Source: Gammaproteobacteria bacterium
GTDB taxonomy: Bacteria > Pseudomonadota > Gammaproteobacteria > Pseudomonadales > Azotimanducaceae
Direction: 5' to 3'
Length of the DNA: 5,094 bases
Assembly: GCA_009840715.1 (NCBI GenBank)
Contig: VXNE01000203.1
Location: forward strand, 4,695 to 9,788
Shown: positions 3,779-5,094 of the stretch, in pieces
How positions within the stretch are numbered: position 1 is the stretch's first letter
Layout of the letters: each line of letters opens with the position of its first letter
Program-made: the position numbers and the translations under genes
The notes under the pieces: generated by a model
Database searches by the model: none
The model's input: only the letters and a program-made list of their open reading frames with translations
Told to the model about the DNA's origin: nothing

Positions 3779-5094
3779 GTGACCCAACCAGGGAAGATCG
3801 GCCTCGTCAGCCTCGGCTGCCCGAAGGCGTTGACCGATACGGAGCGCATCGTCACCCAACTGCGGACGGACGGCTACGAGACGACCGCAAGCTACGATGA
3901 CGCCGACGTGGTGGTGGTCAACACCTGCGGTTTCATCGACGACGCCATCGAGGAGTCGCTCGATGCCATCTCCGAGGCGATGCGGGCGAACGGCCGCGTC
4001 ATCGTGACCGGTTGCCTGGGGGCGAAAGGGGACATCGTGCGCCGCACGCACCCGGACGTACTGGCGGTAACGGGGCCGCACGCGTACGAGGAAGTCGTGG
4101 CGGCGGTGCGCGAGGCGGTTCCGCCCCCGCCCTTCGATCCCTACGTGTCGCTCGTCCCGGATCACGGCATCAAGCTGACGCCCAGGCATTACGCCTATCT
4201 CAAGATCTCCGAGGGCTGCAACCACAAGTGCACCTTCTGCATCATCCCGAGCATGCGCGGCAAGCTGGCCTCCCGCCGGATCGGCGCGGTGCTCGAGGAA
4301 GCCGAGTCACTCGCCGCCGCCGGAGTGAAGGAACTGCTGGTGATCGCGCAGGACACGTCGGCCTACGGAGTCGACATCCGGTATCGAACGGACTTCTGGC
4401 ACGGCCGCCCGCTGCGCTCGGACCTCCTGACCCTGTGTGAGCACCTCGGAGCACTCGTGCCCTGGGTCCGCCTGCACTATGTCTATCCGTATCCTCACGT
4501 GGACGACCTCATCCCGTTGATGGCGGAGGGTCGGCTGCTCCCCTACCTCGACGTGCCGTTGCAGCACGCGTCGCCGACCGTGCTGCGCGCCATGCGGAGG
4601 CCCGCCGCCTCGGAGCGGACGCTCGAACGCATTCGCCGGTGGCGCGAGGCGGTGCCGCAGCTGACGTTGCGCAGCACGTTCATCGTCGGGTTCCCGGGCG
4701 AGACGGACGCGGATTTCGAGACGCTGCTCGACTTCCTGCGGGAAGCGCGTCTCGAGCGGGTGGGATGCTTCCCATACTCGGACGTGGAGGGCGCCGCCGC
4801 CAACGCCCTGCCGGATCAAGTCCCCGAGGCGGTGAAGCTCGAACGCCTGGACGCGTTGATGACGCTGCAGGCCGGGATCAGCCTCGAGCGCCAGCGCGCG
4901 CGGATCGGCGACACCGTCGACGTGCTGGTCGACTCCGCCACGCCGGCGGGGGGGATCGGCCGGACTGCGGGAGACGCACCGGAGATCGACGGAGTCGTCC
5001 ACATCGACGGGCCCGTGCGCGCCGGCGCCTGGGCGCGCGGAGGGAGCCCGGCCGCGGGCACGCCCGAACTCCCGGGCGTAGTGCTGGCGGACAA
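3779..5094 (+). CDS. rimO: Ribosomal protein S12 methylthiotransferase RimO (3' end cut by window)
   Basis: RimO is a radical S-adenosylmethionine enzyme that adds a methylthio group to a conserved aspartate of ribosomal protein S12. The window shows 438 codons; E. coli RimO is 441 residues, so only a few codons and the stop should be missing. The N-terminal methylthiotransferase domain has cluster ligands Cys14 (SLGCPKALTD), Cys50 (VNTCGFID) and Cys79 (TGCLGAK). The radical-SAM domain has Cys147, Cys151 and Cys154 in GCNHKCTFCIIPSMRGK, followed by YLDVPLQHAS (256-265) and TFIVGFPGETD (300-310). The TRAM domain starts near residue 370 and includes APEIDGVVHIDG (400-411). SLGCPKALTDTE and the S12-type features distinguish it from the tRNA enzyme MiaB. 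The last 25 residues or so are Gly/Ala/Pro-rich and diverge from the usual TRAM strand, though length and spacing stay canonical. The start is GTG with an AGGAG site. It is divergent from the aroF leader. Confidence 0.96.
   Translation, partial: MTQPGKIGLVSLGCPKALTDTERIVTQLRTDGYETTASYDDADVVVVNTCGFIDDAIEESLDAISEAMRANGRVIVTGCLGAKGDIVRRTHPDVLAVTGPHAYEEVVAAVREAVPPPPFDPYVSLVPDHGIKLTPRHYAYLKISEGCNHKCTFCIIPSMRGKLASRRIGAVLEEAESLAAAGVKELLVIAQDTSAYGVDIRYRTDFWHGRPLRSDLLTLCEHLGALVPWVRLHYVYPYPHVDDLIPLMAEGRLLPYLDVPLQHASPTVLRAMRRPAASERTLERIRRWREAVPQLTLRSTFIVGFPGETDADFETLLDFLREARLERVGCFPYSDVEGAAANALPDQVPEAVKLERLDALMTLQAGISLERQRARIGDTVDVLVDSATPAGGIGRTAGDAPEIDGVVHIDGPVRAGAWARGGSPAAGTPELPGVVLAD

Noticed and set aside
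3653..4225. Upstream extension of the leader peptide frame into the rimO region
   Set aside because: The extra codons are antisense to rimO and cross both promoters. The ATG at 3652 gives a leader of normal size next to its terminator.
5015..5094. Frameshift near the end of rimO
   Set aside because: Neither other frame restores the usual RimO ending, and the present frame keeps family length and an aligned Leu-x-Gly near the end, so divergence is the simpler reading.

Overview
The window is GC-rich bacterial chromosome with codons ending mostly in G or C. It holds four conserved housekeeping genes and one short regulatory leader gene. The proteins closely resemble the E. coli versions: NfuA with a degenerate A-type domain plus an Nfu domain, an AroF-type DAHP synthase, cobalamin-dependent MetH, and RimO. 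This points to a high-GC gammaproteobacterium, perhaps Xanthomonadales- or Chromatiales-like; the placement below class level is a guess. No mobile element, CRISPR array, tRNA or rRNA was seen.

Layout: (1) 1-1579, minus strand: N-terminal 526 codons of metH, running off the left edge. (2) 1580-1771: divergent intergenic region with hairpins but no recognised riboswitch. (3) 1772-2350, plus: nfuA, complete, GTG start. (4) 2351-2382: short convergent gap; both stop codons sit in an inverted repeat. (5) 2383-3459, minus: aroF-like DAHP synthase, complete. (6) 3460-3652, minus: its transcribed leader, with a 31-codon peptide gene containing Tyr-Trp-Phe-Ala-Tyr followed by alternative RNA stems and an intrinsic terminator that ends just before the aroF ribosome binding site. 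(7) 3653-3778: divergent promoter region. (8) 3779-5094, plus: rimO, GTG start, 438 codons visible and probably only a few missing.

The most interesting element is the aroF leader. DAHP synthase commits carbon to the shikimate pathway, which makes Tyr, Trp and Phe, and the leader peptide has codons for all three in one five-codon cluster. Segments downstream of the peptide stop codon can form two mutually exclusive sets of stems. They fit ribosome-mediated transcription attenuation: efficient translation of the aromatic codons favours the terminator, while stalling favours read-through into aroF. E. coli controls its DAHP synthase genes mainly with the TyrR and TrpR repressors, so an attenuator reading all three products would be a different solution. 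The peptide and complementary segments are visible in the sequence; the mechanism is inferred.

The genes do not form one operon. They are alternately divergent and convergent. A loose theme is that NfuA delivers Fe-S clusters and RimO is an enzyme with two [4Fe-4S] clusters, while MetH makes the methionine from which RimO's cofactor S-adenosylmethionine is made.
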